Part shown: in pieces, positions 7,551 to 16,682 of the stretch
Numbering within the stretch: position 1 is the stretch's first letter
Layout: the number at the start of each line of letters is the position of its first letter
DNA from: Candidatus Binataceae bacterium
GTDB lineage: Bacteria > Desulfobacterota > Binatia > Binatales > Binataceae
Assembly (NCBI GenBank): GCA_035294265.1
Contig: DATGLK010000071.1
Span: forward strand, 1 to 32,243
Reading direction: 5' to 3'
Length of the DNA stretch: 32,243 nucleotides
Notes under the pieces: generated by a model
Told to the model about the DNA's origin: nothing
Seen by the model: only the letters and a program-made list of their open reading frames with translations
Database searches by the model: none
Translations under genes and position numbers: made by a program

Positions 7551-10500
7551 TGAGCTTTACCGAGCTGTTCATCCGCCGGCCGGTGATGACCACCCTGATC
7601 TCGCTGGCAATCGTGCTCTTCGGCGCTATCGCCTATCGTTCGCTACCGGTCAGCGACCTGCCCACCGTCGATTTTCCCACCATCCAGGTCAGCGCCCAAT
7701 TGCCCGGCGCCAGCCCGGATACGATGGCCTCCTCGGTCGCCACTCCGCTGGAACATCAGTTCTCCGCCATCGCGAGCCTGGCCTCGATGAGTTCCACCAG
7801 CTTTCAGGGTTTGACCAACGTCACCTTGCAGTTCGAGCTCAGCCGCAATATCGACGCGGCGGCCCAGGACGTTCAAGCCGCGATTGTGGCAGCCCAAGCC
7901 TATTTGCCTCAAGGCATGCCCAGTCCGCCGACCTTTCGCAAGGTTAATCCGGCCGACTTTCCTATCCTCTACCTAGGCTTTTATTCCAACAGCCTGAGCC
8001 AGTCGAAAGTGGACGAGTATGCCGAGAATGACCTCGCCCAGCGCATCTCGATGGTGTCGGGGGTGGCTCAGGTCCAGGTCTGGGGCTCCAAGAAATACGC
8101 AGTCAGGATTCAGCTCGATCCGCGCCAGTTGGCCGAACGCGGGATCGGGGTGGACGATGTTGCACAGGCGGTGCAGGCCGCCAACGTCAACTTGCCGGTG
8201 GGCACGCTCTACGGCAAACATCAGGCTTTCACGATCCAAGCCAGTGGGCAGTTAACCAACGCCGCCAGCTATCGGCCTTTGATCGTCGCCTATCGTAACG
8301 GCTCGCCGGTACGCCTGGAGCAACTGGGCCGAGTCCTCGACAGCGTTCAAGACGATAAGCAGGACGAATGGGTCAGCGGCCACCCCGGCGTGGTCCTGGC
8401 CATCCAGCGCCAACCCGGCTCCAACACCGTGGCGGTGGTGCGCAACGTCAAGAAGGTGATCGCCGCCTTCATGCCCGACCTGCCCCGCGCAGTCACCTTG
8501 GTAACACTGTACGACCGTTCACTGTCCATTAAGGCCTCGGTGGATGACGTCCAGTTCACTCTCCTGCTGACAATCGCGCTGGTGGTGCTGGTGATCTTCA
8601 TCTTCCTGCGCAACCTGTCGGCGACCATCATTCCCAGTCTCGCCCTGCCGCTATCGGTAATCGGGACCTTCGCGGTGATGGCGCTGTTGGGCTACAGCCT
8701 GGATAACCTGTCCCTGATGGCGATCACGCTTTCCGTGGGCTTCGTGGTGGACGACGCGATCGTGATGTTGGAGAACATCGTGCGCCACCTGGAGATGGGC
8801 AAGGCACCCTTGCAAGCCGCGCTGGACGGCTCCAAAGAGATCGGCTTCACCATCATTTCGATGACGCTATCGCTGGCCGCCGTTTTCATCCCAGTCTTGT
8901 TCATGGCCGGCATCCTAGGCCGCTTGCTGCACGAATTTGCCGTCACTATCGCCGCCGCCATCCTGGTCTCGGGCTTTGTCTCCCTCACCCTGACGCCGAT
9001 GATGTGCAGCCGCTTTCTGCGGCCCGATTCCAGTCTCCAGCACGGCCGCCTGTTCAAGCTCACGGAACGCGGCTTCGAGGCGATGCTTGCGGCCTACCGC
9101 GGCTCGCTGGGCTGGGTGATGCGTCATCGACTGGGAACGCTGCTCTTCTCTTTCCTGATCCTGATTGCCACCGGCTACCTCTTCGTGCTGATTCCCAAGG
9201 GTTTCCTGCCCAGCATGGATACCGGACAGGTGATGGTGTTCGCCCAGGGCGCTCAGGGAATCTCCTTCGAGGGCATGAAGAATCACATGCAGGTGCTGGC
9301 TAACATCATCGATTCCGACCCGTGGATTGCGGGCACCTCGACCAGTTTTAGCGGGACATGGCCGGGCGGCTTGAACGAGGGTTTCCTGTTCGCCGAGCTG
9401 AAGAACGGCCCGCGGCCGCCGGTGCAACGCATCGTGGCCCAGTTGCAGCCCAAAATCTCGGGCATCCCCGGCCTGCGCGCCTTTCTGATGGTCCCGCCGC
9501 CAATTCAGATCGGAGCGCTGTTCACCAAGGCGCTGTATCAATACACCCTGCAAAGCATCGACACCAAAGACCTATATCGCTACGCGCCGATCCTGGAGGC
9601 CAAGATGCGCGGGCTCAAGCTACTGCGCGACGTCAATAGCGATTTGCAGGTCTCCAATCCTCAGATCGACATCCAAATTGATCGCGACAAGGCGCAGGCC
9701 TTGGGTGTTACTCCGCAGGCGATCGAAAACGCGTTGTATGACTCCTACGGCTCGCGCCAGATTTCCACCATCTACATGCCCAACAACGAGTACTGGGTCG
9801 AGATGGAATTGCTGCCCCAGTACCAGGACGATCCGGCGACGCTCTCGCTGCTGTACGTGCGTGCCGCCAACGGGCAGCAGGTGCCGCTGAGCACCCTGGT
9901 AAAATTGACTCACGATGTGGGTCCAATGACCGTCAACCATCTGGGCCAATCCCCGGCGGTGACGATTTCCTTCAACCTTGCTCCCGGCGCTTCGCTCGGC
10001 GACGCGCTGCAACAGGTCAGCTCGCTGGCGGCCAACACCCTACCTTCCACCATCACCACCTCCTTCCAGGGCACGGCCGAAGAGTTCAAGGCCTCGGTGC
10101 GCAGCCTGGGGATTCTGCTAATTCTGGCCATCCTGGTCATCTATATGGTGCTGGGAATCCTGTATGAAAGCTTTATCCATCCCGTCACCATCCTCTCGGG
10201 TCTACCCTCGGCCGGCTTTGGCGCTTTGTTGACCCTGTGGTTACTGGGTTTTCAACTAGACCTGTTCGCCTTCGTCGGCATCATCATGTTGGTCGGGCTG
10301 GTGAAGAAGAACGCTATCATGATGATCGATTTTGCCCTGGAGGCGCAGCGCAGCGGTGGCGCCAGCGATGCCACAGCGGCGATTTTCCAAGGCGCGATCG
10401 TGCGCTTTCGCCCCATCATGATGACAACCTTCGCCGCCCTGATGGGTGTCATGCCAATCGCGGTGGGTTGGGGCGTGGGCGCCGAGGCGCGCCGACCCCT

Positions 10501-10678
10501 GGGCGTAGCGGTGGCCGGCGGCTTGGTCTTCTCCCAGTTCCTGACCCTCTACATCACGCCTGTGATTTATACGTACCTCGACGCGATCGGAGCGCGCCGG
10601 CGCGCGCGGACAGTGGCGCGGCCCGCCACTGCGATAGCGCAGGTCGCGCATGGAGTCCCAGGGCGGGTAGCCTCCTAA
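7550..10678 (+). CDS. RND multidrug efflux permease (HAE1 family, MdtB/MdtC-like)
   Basis: A full-length 1042-residue proton-driven exporter of the inner membrane. It opens with the typical FIRRPVMTTLISLAIVLFG, followed by the first periplasmic porter loop, a six-helix block, the second loop and the last helices. The proton-relay pair Asp401-Asp402 lies in GFVVDDAIVMLENIVRH. The partner lysine, about residue 920, lies in LVKKNAIMMIDFA. The start is a GTG within the TAGTG junction with the adaptor, and the next residues MSFTELFIRRPV fit the family start. Substrates could be drugs, bile-type compounds or endogenous lipids. An amidase follows by 18 bases and may be co-transcribed. Confidence 0.95.
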   Translation: MSFTELFIRRPVMTTLISLAIVLFGAIAYRSLPVSDLPTVDFPTIQVSAQLPGASPDTMASSVATPLEHQFSAIASLASMSSTSFQGLTNVTLQFELSRNIDAAAQDVQAAIVAAQAYLPQGMPSPPTFRKVNPADFPILYLGFYSNSLSQSKVDEYAENDLAQRISMVSGVAQVQVWGSKKYAVRIQLDPRQLAERGIGVDDVAQAVQAANVNLPVGTLYGKHQAFTIQASGQLTNAASYRPLIVAYRNGSPVRLEQLGRVLDSVQDDKQDEWVSGHPGVVLAIQRQPGSNTVAVVRNVKKVIAAFMPDLPRAVTLVTLYDRSLSIKASVDDVQFTLLLTIALVVLVIFIFLRNLSATIIPSLALPLSVIGTFAVMALLGYSLDNLSLMAITLSVGFVVDDAIVMLENIVRHLEMGKAPLQAALDGSKEIGFTIISMTLSLAAVFIPVLFMAGILGRLLHEFAVTIAAAILVSGFVSLTLTPMMCSRFLRPDSSLQHGRLFKLTERGFEAMLAAYRGSLGWVMRHRLGTLLFSFLILIATGYLFVLIPKGFLPSMDTGQVMVFAQGAQGISFEGMKNHMQVLANIIDSDPWIAGTSTSFSGTWPGGLNEGFLFAELKNGPRPPVQRIVAQLQPKISGIPGLRAFLMVPPPIQIGALFTKALYQYTLQSIDTKDLYRYAPILEAKMRGLKLLRDVNSDLQVSNPQIDIQIDRDKAQALGVTPQAIENALYDSYGSRQISTIYMPNNEYWVEMELLPQYQDDPATLSLLYVRAANGQQVPLSTLVKLTHDVGPMTVNHLGQSPAVTISFNLAPGASLGDALQQVSSLAANTLPSTITTSFQGTAEEFKASVRSLGILLILAILVIYMVLGILYESFIHPVTILSGLPSAGFGALLTLWLLGFQLDLFAFVGIIMLVGLVKKNAIMMIDFALEAQRSGGASDATAAIFQGAIVRFRPIMMTTFAALMGVMPIAVGWGVGAEARRPLGVAVAGGLVFSQFLTLYITPVIYTYLDAIGARRRARTVARPATAIAQVAHGVPGRVAS

Positions 10679-10696
10679 AGCGCGCGGAGAGCGTAG

Positions 10697-11848
10697 ATGA
10701 CCATTCGCTGGAGCAGCCCCTTTTGCGATCACGACCAGGCGCAGATCGAGGGTGCCGGCGGCGGAAGTCTGGCCGACGTCAGCTTCGCCGCCAAGGATCT
10801 CTACGCCGTTGCCGGTTATCGCTGCTGCGCCGGCAATTGCGATTGGCTGGCCAGCCATCCACCCGCGGACACCAGCGCGCCGGCGGTAAGCGCGATGCTG
10901 GCCGCGGGCGCGCGCCTGGTGGGTAAAACCCGCTTGGATGAACTGGCCTGGGGCATGACCGGCGAGAACCTCGATTACGGCACCCCAGCCAACCCCCGCG
11001 CGCCCGGCCGCATGCCAGGGGGATCGTCCAGCGGTTCGGCCGCAGCGGTGGCTGGCGGCTTTGCCGATTGCGCCTTGGGCACGGATACCGGCGGCTCGGT
11101 ACGCGTGCCGGCCAGCTACTGTGGGATCTGGGGAATTCGCACAACCCATGGACGAATTTCTACTCAGGGGGTCATCCCCTTAGCACCCAGCTTCGATACC
11201 GTTAGCTTTTTCGCCCGCGACGCCCATCTGCTGCGCAAAGTCGGAGCGGTCCTGCTTGCACCCCTGACCATTACCTGTACCCCGCGCCGGCTACTCATCG
11301 CGCAGGACGCCTTCGCGGTGGCAGCGGAGGACGCGCGTGAAGCGCTACGCCAACCGCTGGCGCTAATTACCGGCGCGATGGCGGTCGAAGTTATCAGCCT
11401 GGGTCAGGGCGAATTGGAGCAGTGGCCCCAGCTCTATCGCACCATCCAGAGCCACGAGGCCTGGGCCGCGCACGGACAATGGATCAGCCAGCGCAAGCCG
11501 CGGCTGGGAATTTCCAGGGAGCGCTTCGCGCAGGCCCAACTGGTCAGCGCGGCCGAGGTCGAGCGCGCCGCTGCCCGGCGGGCCGAGATCGGCGCGCGGC
11601 TGGATGCGCTGCTAGGGCGCGACGGATTGATCGCGATGCCGGCAGCTTACTCGGTCGCGCCGCTGCCTCAGGACGGCGAGGCCCAGCGCCTCTCCAATCT
11701 CACCTTGACCGCCGCGGCCAGCCTGTGCGGCCTGCCCCAGATAAGCCTACCGCTGGCGCAAGTCGATGGGCTACCACTGGCGCTGTCGCTGATCGGACCA
11801 CGAGGCGGCGACGAAGCCCTGCTCGCCCTCGCTGAGCAGTTGAGCTAA
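10697..11848 (+). CDS. Amidase-signature enzyme, short AMI1-like form
   Basis: A 383-residue amide hydrolase with the full catalytic triad: Lys33 in AAKDLYAVAG, Ser110 in PGGSSSGSA, and Ser134 in GTDTGGSVRVPASYCG. It lacks the longer N- and C-terminal parts of GatA (usually about 480 residues). The core wording (KDL...AG, GGSSSGSA, RVPASYCGI) resembles the short plant AMI1/indole-acetamide hydrolase type rather than the tRNA-dependent GatA. The actual substrate is unknown. A GGAGAG six bases ahead of the ATG supports the start. It lies 18 bases after the pump gene on the same strand, so co-transcription is likely. There is no gatB or gatC nearby, which argues against a transamidosome role. 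Confidence 0.85.
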   Translation: MTIRWSSPFCDHDQAQIEGAGGGSLADVSFAAKDLYAVAGYRCCAGNCDWLASHPPADTSAPAVSAMLAAGARLVGKTRLDELAWGMTGENLDYGTPANPRAPGRMPGGSSSGSAAAVAGGFADCALGTDTGGSVRVPASYCGIWGIRTTHGRISTQGVIPLAPSFDTVSFFARDAHLLRKVGAVLLAPLTITCTPRRLLIAQDAFAVAAEDAREALRQPLALITGAMAVEVISLGQGELEQWPQLYRTIQSHEAWAAHGQWISQRKPRLGISRERFAQAQLVSAAEVERAAARRAEIGARLDALLGRDGLIAMPAAYSVAPLPQDGEAQRLSNLTLTAAASLCGLPQISLPLAQVDGLPLALSLIGPRGGDEALLALAEQLS

Positions 11849-12005
11849 CTCCGCCGCGTCAAGGCCAATATTGAGTGGCGATTTATCGCGAACCAACTTG
11901 CCTGGCAACTTTTCCAGCTTGCACCTTCCGCCCAAGGCCTCAGGCGCTCGCATTGGACCGGCGCCCCCACTCGCTTTTCCTAAACATGTAGCGAAATGTC
12001 CCGCC

Positions 12006-12034
12006 CCTTCCCCCGCTGCCTTTGCGGGAGAAGG
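12006..12034. repeat. Hairpin repeat between convergent genes (interspersed-palindrome type)
   Basis: An 11-base stem with a single mismatch (left arm CCTTCCCCCGC, right arm GCGGGAGAAGG, loop TGCCTTT) lies between the convergent amidase and XRE genes. On the minus strand it reads through as Pro-Ser-Pro-Ala...Gly-Glu-Gly. That is typical of the abundant extragenic palindromes of many GC-rich genomes. It may also act as a bidirectional mRNA end or stabiliser, but there is no T tract. Confidence 0.6.
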
Positions 12035-12143
12035 TTGCGATGGGTGTTGCTGAATCCGCGTACTTTCCGAACAAAACGGCGCAACCCCGTTGCGGTCTGC
12101 GCACTGGTCGACGGCGCTTATATTAAAGCTCGCGCGCCGCGCT

Positions 12144-13265
12144 TCACTCCAGGCGGGCAACAATTTCGCCCATACGCTGGGTATCGTAGCAGCAGAGTTG
12201 GCTGACTTCGGCCGCGAAGCGGCGCGAACTGAGCACCTCCATCATCGCGGCAACGGGTTCGCTGTGGAGATCGCGCTGGGCGATAACCAAATCGTAGCGC
12301 TCCTGACGCATCGGCAAAAAAGCGCATCCATAGGCCTGGGCCGCGACTCGAATCGTCACGCCGGCATCGGCATTGCCGTGAGCCACCGCGGCGGCCACTT
12401 CCAGATGGCCAGCCAGTTCCAGTTCGTAACCTTCGATTGCGCTACCCTCCAATCCCAACTCGGCCAGCCCTTCGTCCAACGCCAAACGGGCGCCGGCGCC
12501 AGGCTCGCGATTGACGATACGTAGTGCGGGTCGCGCCAAGTCGGCGATGCCTGTGATGGCGAGCGGATTGTTCGGCGCTAGCACCAAGCCCAATTCCCAC
12601 TGCGCGAAATTGACCAGCAGAGTGGGCTGTCCGCCGACGATAGTGCGGGTCGACGCCAGGTTGTATTCGCCGGTACGGGCGTCGCGCAGATGAACCCCCG
12701 CCGCATGGACCCGTCCCTGATGGAGCGCCTGGAGCGCATCGCGACTGGAGCAGGGCAACGAAACGAGGCCTACGGGCAGACGATGGCGGGCAAAGAAATC
12801 GGCGAGCAGGGCGACCCCGGGATCACATCCTGCCACCACCAGCGTCAGATCGATTTCAGCGGGCGTCAGAACCGTGTCGACCTGGACCCGATGGCGGTTG
12901 AAACGACGCACTGTGCCTGCCGCTGGAGCCAACCCGAGGTGCACCGTGGGCGCCGCGATCGCGACCAGCTTGCCTCCCACCTTGGCCAGCGCTACCCGTT
13001 GCGGGCGGCCCATTCCGACCGCAGGCCCCCCGCCCCAAACCGCTTCCACCGGCCTTGGGGAATCCGCGCTTCCTTCACCAAACAGATTCTCGACACTCTC
13101 GCTCAGGACGCGCGCCAGTTTGAGCGCTACCGCCACTCCCGGCTGATAAGTCCCAGCCTCGATCGCACCCAGCGCCTGGCGTGAAATTCCGGCTTGGCGA
13201 GCCAAGTCGTTTTGGGTCAGCCCACGCGCGATGCGGGCGCGGCGAAGTTCCGAGTCTTGGGCCAT
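12144..13265 (-). CDS. XRE-family regulator fused to a periplasmic-binding-protein-like sensor domain
   Basis: A 373-residue one-component transcription factor. Residues 6-62 form an XRE helix-turn-helix (GLTQNDLARQAGISRQALGAIEAG). Residues 165-345 form a PBP-like domain (GRVHAAGVHLRD, REPGAGARLALDEG, HGNADAGVTIRVAAQ), the same kind fused to molybdate/ModE-type and MerR-like sensors. A middle segment of about 70-160 links them. It should sense a small molecule in the cytoplasm; the ligand is not evident. The start was put at the ATG at 13265 with AGGA upstream, not at the TTG at 13298. It is divergent from the FAH-family gene, so that gene is a natural target candidate. Confidence 0.85.
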   Translation of the reverse strand: MAQDSELRRARIARGLTQNDLARQAGISRQALGAIEAGTYQPGVAVALKLARVLSESVENLFGEGSADSPRPVEAVWGGGPAVGMGRPQRVALAKVGGKLVAIAAPTVHLGLAPAAGTVRRFNRHRVQVDTVLTPAEIDLTLVVAGCDPGVALLADFFARHRLPVGLVSLPCSSRDALQALHQGRVHAAGVHLRDARTGEYNLASTRTIVGGQPTLLVNFAQWELGLVLAPNNPLAITGIADLARPALRIVNREPGAGARLALDEGLAELGLEGSAIEGYELELAGHLEVAAAVAHGNADAGVTIRVAAQAYGCAFLPMRQERYDLVIAQRDLHSEPVAAMMEVLSSRRFAAEVSQLCCYDTQRMGEIVARLE

Positions 13266-13414
13266 TGTGCTTGTCCTCGATCCTTTATAGTGGCGCAAAT
13301 GGCAGTCCCCCTAAAGCCCCCCACTGATGAGTAGCTCGGGCGGGCGGCGGGGCCTTCCTTGACAGACGGCGGGCAAGTAAATACAGCGAAGCAGGCAACG
13401 CCCCGGATTCCCTG

Positions 13415-13428
13415 TTAGTGCGGACTAA
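13415..13428. promoter_or_regulatory. Candidate operator, inverted repeat TTAGT-N4-ACTAA
   Basis: A perfect five-base inverted repeat with a GCGG spacer lies in the 249-base region between the divergent XRE-PBP regulator and the FAH-family gene. It is 86 bases ahead of the FAH start. Its size and symmetry suit a dimeric XRE protein, but only one copy is seen. Confidence 0.35.
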
Positions 13429-13514
13429 TCGCCGCATCCAACCGACCAGCTTCGTCCCGGGCATGCCAGCCGCGCTTTCGATTGGTTGAAGTTTTTTAAG
13501 GAGGCACTAATTAC

Positions 13515-14384
13515 ATGCGACTGGGTTCAGTTCTGGTAGGAGGACGACGCACCATCGCAGTCGCCGAGGGCAGCCGAATCGTCGATTTGGGCGCCGCCGC
13601 GCCACATGCGCCAGCGTCCCTCAAAGAGCTGCTCGGCGCGGGCCCGGCGGCCCTGCAGCAGGCGGCAGCAGCGGCCAAAGCCGCGCCTGCCAGCGCAACC
13701 CTGCACGAGGGCAGCTTTACCTGGCTGCCGCTATTGGAGAATCCTGCGAAAATCCTGTGCCTGGGCCTGAATTTCGCCGAACATGCGGCTGAGGGCGGGC
13801 ACGACAAGCCCAGCTACCCAATCTTTTTTGCCCGCTTCAACACCACTCTGGTTGCGCACGAAGCTCCCCTGATACGGCCCCGCGCCTCCGAGCAATTCGA
13901 CTACGAAGGTGAGATGGCGGTGATTATCGGCCAGCGAGCGCGCCATCTGACCGAGGCCAACGCTTTCAGCGCGGTGGCTGGCTACTCAATTTTCAACGAT
14001 GGCTCGGTGCGCGACTACCAGCGCAAAACCAGTCAGTGGACCGTGGGCAAAAACTTCGACGGCAGCGGCGGTTTCGGTCCTTGGATGGTAACCACTGACG
14101 AATTGGCCCCAGGCGCCACCGGCCTGCGCCTACAAACCCGACTCAACGGCAAAGTGATGCAGGACGCCAATACCACCGACATGGTCTTCTCGGTGCTAGA
14201 GACTCTGGTCACGATCAGCGAAGTGCTAACCCTGGAGCCGGGGGACGTGATTTCGATGGGCACGCCGTCGGGGGTGGGCTTTGCGCGCAAGCCGCCGGTG
14301 TTCATGCGTCACGGCGACGTGTGCGAGATCGAGATCGAGAAGATCGGCCTGCTGCGCAATCCGATCGCCGACGAACGCGGCTAG
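13515..14384 (+). CDS. Fumarylacetoacetate hydrolase-family enzyme
   Basis: A 289-residue enzyme of the FAH superfamily (hydrolases, hydratases and decarboxylases of 2-oxo acids in aromatic degradation). The metal ligands are Glu131 and Glu133 in DYEGEMAVIIG and Asp162 in FNDGSVRD. Lys179 and Asp182 are in VGKNFDG. GLNFAEHAAE carries the lid His90/Glu93, and MGTPSGVGFAR closes the active site. The length and motif set suit the acylpyruvase / 2-hydroxyhepta-diene-dioate isomerase type, but the substrate is not fixed. The start is strongly supported by AAGGAGG at 13498-13504. There are no other aromatic-degradation genes nearby. An intrinsic terminator follows. Confidence 0.9.
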   Translation: MRLGSVLVGGRRTIAVAEGSRIVDLGAAAPHAPASLKELLGAGPAALQQAAAAAKAAPASATLHEGSFTWLPLLENPAKILCLGLNFAEHAAEGGHDKPSYPIFFARFNTTLVAHEAPLIRPRASEQFDYEGEMAVIIGQRARHLTEANAFSAVAGYSIFNDGSVRDYQRKTSQWTVGKNFDGSGGFGPWMVTTDELAPGATGLRLQTRLNGKVMQDANTTDMVFSVLETLVTISEVLTLEPGDVISMGTPSGVGFARKPPVFMRHGDVCEIEIEKIGLLRNPIADERG

Positions 14385-14392
14385 CCCCAATC

Positions 14393-14782
14393 TCAGGGAA
14401 GGAGACCTGGGAGTCTGAGCAGGTCTCCTTTCTGGCAACCGGCGCGCGCGGCGCTGCCGGCCGCCAACTCCAGCACCCGGCGCGCCTTGGGCACCAGCGC
14501 CGAGAAGCGCCACGGCGCCACATCGCGGTTGATGCGCAGGATTCGATTGCGGCCATCCAGAAACACAATATCGATCGCGAAGCGCATACCGCAGGTATGC
14601 ATCCAGGCGATCGGAAACCACGCCGGCGTGAGGAACAGCATCCCACATTCGGGCTCCATCGCGGCGCGGCCCAGCAACCCGCGCATTCGGCTGCCGGTGC
14701 TCCGAGCCAGAACTAGCCGCCGGCATAACACGGTGCCCCGATTGTCATCGATCACTTCACCTACCAATTCGCACGAGGCCAT
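14393..14782 (-). CDS. DUF192 family protein, last gene of the Tad operon
   Basis: A 129-residue protein with the DUF192 core: RMRGLLGR near 32-39, GMLFLTPAWFPIAWMHT about 47-63, then AIDIVFLDGRNRI, and a C-terminal PKARRVLELAAG...GDLL segment. No clear signal peptide is visible, although many members are exported. Its biochemical role is unknown. It starts 14 bases after the stop of tadC on the same strand, so it is very probably translated from the Tad pilus mRNA, which is its only functional hint. Its last codons overlap the terminator hairpin of the convergent FAH gene. Confidence 0.85.
   Translation of the reverse strand: MASCELVGEVIDDNRGTVLCRRLVLARSTGSRMRGLLGRAAMEPECGMLFLTPAWFPIAWMHTCGMRFAIDIVFLDGRNRILRINRDVAPWRFSALVPKARRVLELAAGSAARAGCQKGDLLRLPGLLP
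14399..14433 (+). terminator. Intrinsic terminator of the FAH-family gene, inside the 3' end of the DUF192 gene
   Basis: A perfect ten-base stem AAGGAGACCT/AGGTCTCCTT (14399-14408 and 14421-14430) with a 12-base loop is followed by TCT. It begins 14 bases after the FAH stop. On the opposite strand it encodes the end of the DUF192 protein, so the two convergent transcripts share it. Confidence 0.6.
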
Positions 14783-14796
14783 GGCCGGCGCTTTCT

Positions 14797-15720
14797 TCAG
14801 TGATGGAAGCTGTGGGCGATCTGGACTACCGCCGGACCCAGCATCACCGCCATCATCGCGGGCAACACGAACAGGACCATCGGCAGCAGCATCTTGATGG
14901 TGCTCTTTTGGGCCGCCTCCTCGGCCTTCAAACGGCGCTTGGTGCGCATGCTGTCCGAGCAGGCACGCAACGCTGGCCCCATTTGCGAACCCAGCTTCTC
15001 GCTCTGGACCAAGATTGCGGCCAACGCGCGGACCTCTTCTACCCCGGTGCGTTCTGCCATCATCCGCATTCCCTGGCCCAAGGTGGAGTTGGCTGCCAGC
15101 TCACCCGACAACAGCGAAAGTTCGCGACCCATTTCGCGCCCTTGCGCCTGTGCTTCGCGTCCCACCGTGCGAATGGCCTGGTAGATGCCCAGCCCGGCCT
15201 CGATCGAGACCACCAGCAGATCGAGAATGTCGGAGAGCTCGAGCGCGATCAGCTTTTGGCGCTTGGTCGCCAAGCGGCCGAGATAAAAATTGGGACCCGC
15301 CGTCCCAGCCATCGCACCCGCTGCCCCCCACATCACAACCGCGCCGAAGGCTTTGCCCAGGAGTAGGGCCAGCGTCGCGCCTATCAGCGCCAAAACCAGG
15401 CTGAGGAGCAAACGCAAGAGCCGATAGTAGACGAGCGCGTGGGCGCTCGGATAACCGGCGTAACACAGCGTCTGGCGCAGTTTTTCGCCACGCCCCTTGG
15501 AATCTTTGGGGCTCGGCAGGCGAGCCGTGGCCCAGCGTATGAGATTGCGCGACAGCAGGTTGTCTTGCTGATGCCCGGCGGCAACCCGTGCCGCCAGCGC
15601 GATATCCGCCAGGCGCCGTTCGATTTCCGCTCGGCGCGCGAAAAAGCCGGAGTACAGCACGACGGAGACCGCGGTGAAGCAGACAAACAACGCCAGGGCG
15701 ATCAACCTTGGGTCGGTCAT
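14797..15720 (-). CDS. tadC: Tad pilus inner-membrane platform protein TadC
   Basis: A 307-residue protein of the GspF/PilC-like T2SSF superfamily. A membrane segment lies at about 5-25, two more central ones at about 98-140, and a C-terminal one at about 278-300. The F domain (ALELSDILDLLVVSIEAGLGIYQAIRTV onward, to about 270) contains the conserved LGSQMGPALRACSDSMRTKRR stretch. With TadB it forms the platform on which the TadA ATPase works. It begins 11 bases after the tadB stop. Confidence 0.92.
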   Translation of the reverse strand: MTDPRLIALALFVCFTAVSVVLYSGFFARRAEIERRLADIALAARVAAGHQQDNLLSRNLIRWATARLPSPKDSKGRGEKLRQTLCYAGYPSAHALVYYRLLRLLLSLVLALIGATLALLLGKAFGAVVMWGAAGAMAGTAGPNFYLGRLATKRQKLIALELSDILDLLVVSIEAGLGIYQAIRTVGREAQAQGREMGRELSLLSGELAANSTLGQGMRMMAERTGVEEVRALAAILVQSEKLGSQMGPALRACSDSMRTKRRLKAEEAAQKSTIKMLLPMVLFVLPAMMAVMLGPAVVQIAHSFHH

Positions 15721-15731
15721 GCGCCGGCCTG

Positions 15732-16682
15732 CTAAAAATCAACCCTGAGCATCTGGCGGATAATGACCAGCGCCAGCAAATCGGCGCCAACCGCACCTTT
15801 CAAGAGCATTTTTCCAATTGGGTCATGAAACAGCACGCTTACATACTCCGGACGAATCAGGGAAAAAAAGGCCAGGACGAAGGCCGGCAACAAGCCCACT
15901 ACCATCCCGCTTAACCGCGGCTGTGCGGTCAGAGCTTTGATCTGCAGCTTGATGCGTTGGCGCGAGCGAATGGTCTCGCTCAGGCGTCCGATAATCTCCG
16001 CCAGACTGCTGCCGACCTCGGCCTGAATCTTAATGGCGACGACTAGAAAGCGCAGATTTTCCTCGGGCATGCGATGCAACATTTCCTCGAACGCACGCGC
16101 CACGGACATCCCCAGCCGAGTCTGTTCGAGCAGCATACGGACTTCGGCGCGAGCGGGATCGGGGAATTCGTCCGCGATCGCCTGAAGGCCGCGATTGAGT
16201 GAATGGCCAGCCTGCAACGAGGATTTGAGCATGTCGAGTAGCTCAGGCAGTTGGGCGGCGAAGCTCGCTATGCGGCGCTTCTGTCGCCAGCGCACATACA
16301 GCAGCGGCAAAAGGCCCCCACTGGCGCCCGCGCCTGCCGCGACCAGCGGATCGCCCCACACCAGGTACACAAGCGTAAAGAGCGCGCCGCTCATGGCCGC
16401 CATCAACAACAGCAAATCGCCCGGACGCGCGTACATCCCCGCCTGCCACATCATCTCTTGCAGACGGCTAAACAGATTGCTGCCACCCAGCAGGCGCTCG
16501 ATGCCACCGCTGCGAGCTCGCCGCCGTGCCCCGCGCTCGCGCGCCGCGGGTAGCGGAGCGCTGGGCTGGGCCAGGCGTTGAACCAGAGTGGCGGCTAGGT
16601 GGCGGCGCTCGGTCAGGTTGGCCAGCGCCAGAATCAGCACCACCACGGCGACGAAAACCAACAGCGCGACCAGCGCGATCAT
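15732..16682 (-). CDS. tadB: Tad pilus inner-membrane platform protein TadB
   Basis: A 316-residue paralogue of TadC. It has an N-terminal membrane segment (4-22), a cytoplasmic basic region, two further helices at about 90-130, the T2SSF domain ([25 protein letters not shown], then [26 protein letters not shown]) and C-terminal helices at about 265-310. The ATG start overlaps the tadA stop in an ATGA, so the two are translationally coupled. Its role is to assemble and anchor the Flp pilus with TadC. Confidence 0.93.
   Translation of the reverse strand: MIALVALLVFVAVVVLILALANLTERRHLAATLVQRLAQPSAPLPAARERGARRRARSGGIERLLGGSNLFSRLQEMMWQAGMYARPGDLLLLMAAMSGALFTLVYLVWGDPLVAAGAGASGGLLPLLYVRWRQKRRIASFAAQLPELLDMLKSSLQAGHSLNRGLQAIADEFPDPARAEVRMLLEQTRLGMSVARAFEEMLHRMPEENLRFLVVAIKIQAEVGSSLAEIIGRLSETIRSRQRIKLQIKALTAQPRLSGMVVGLLPAFVLAFFSLIRPEYVSVLFHDPIGKMLLKGAVGADLLALVIIRQMLRVDF

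Noticed and set aside
12690-13184. 164-codon plus-strand open frame opposite the XRE-PBP regulator
   Set aside because: It is a shadow of a well-supported gene; its translation is His/Arg-rich and matches no family.
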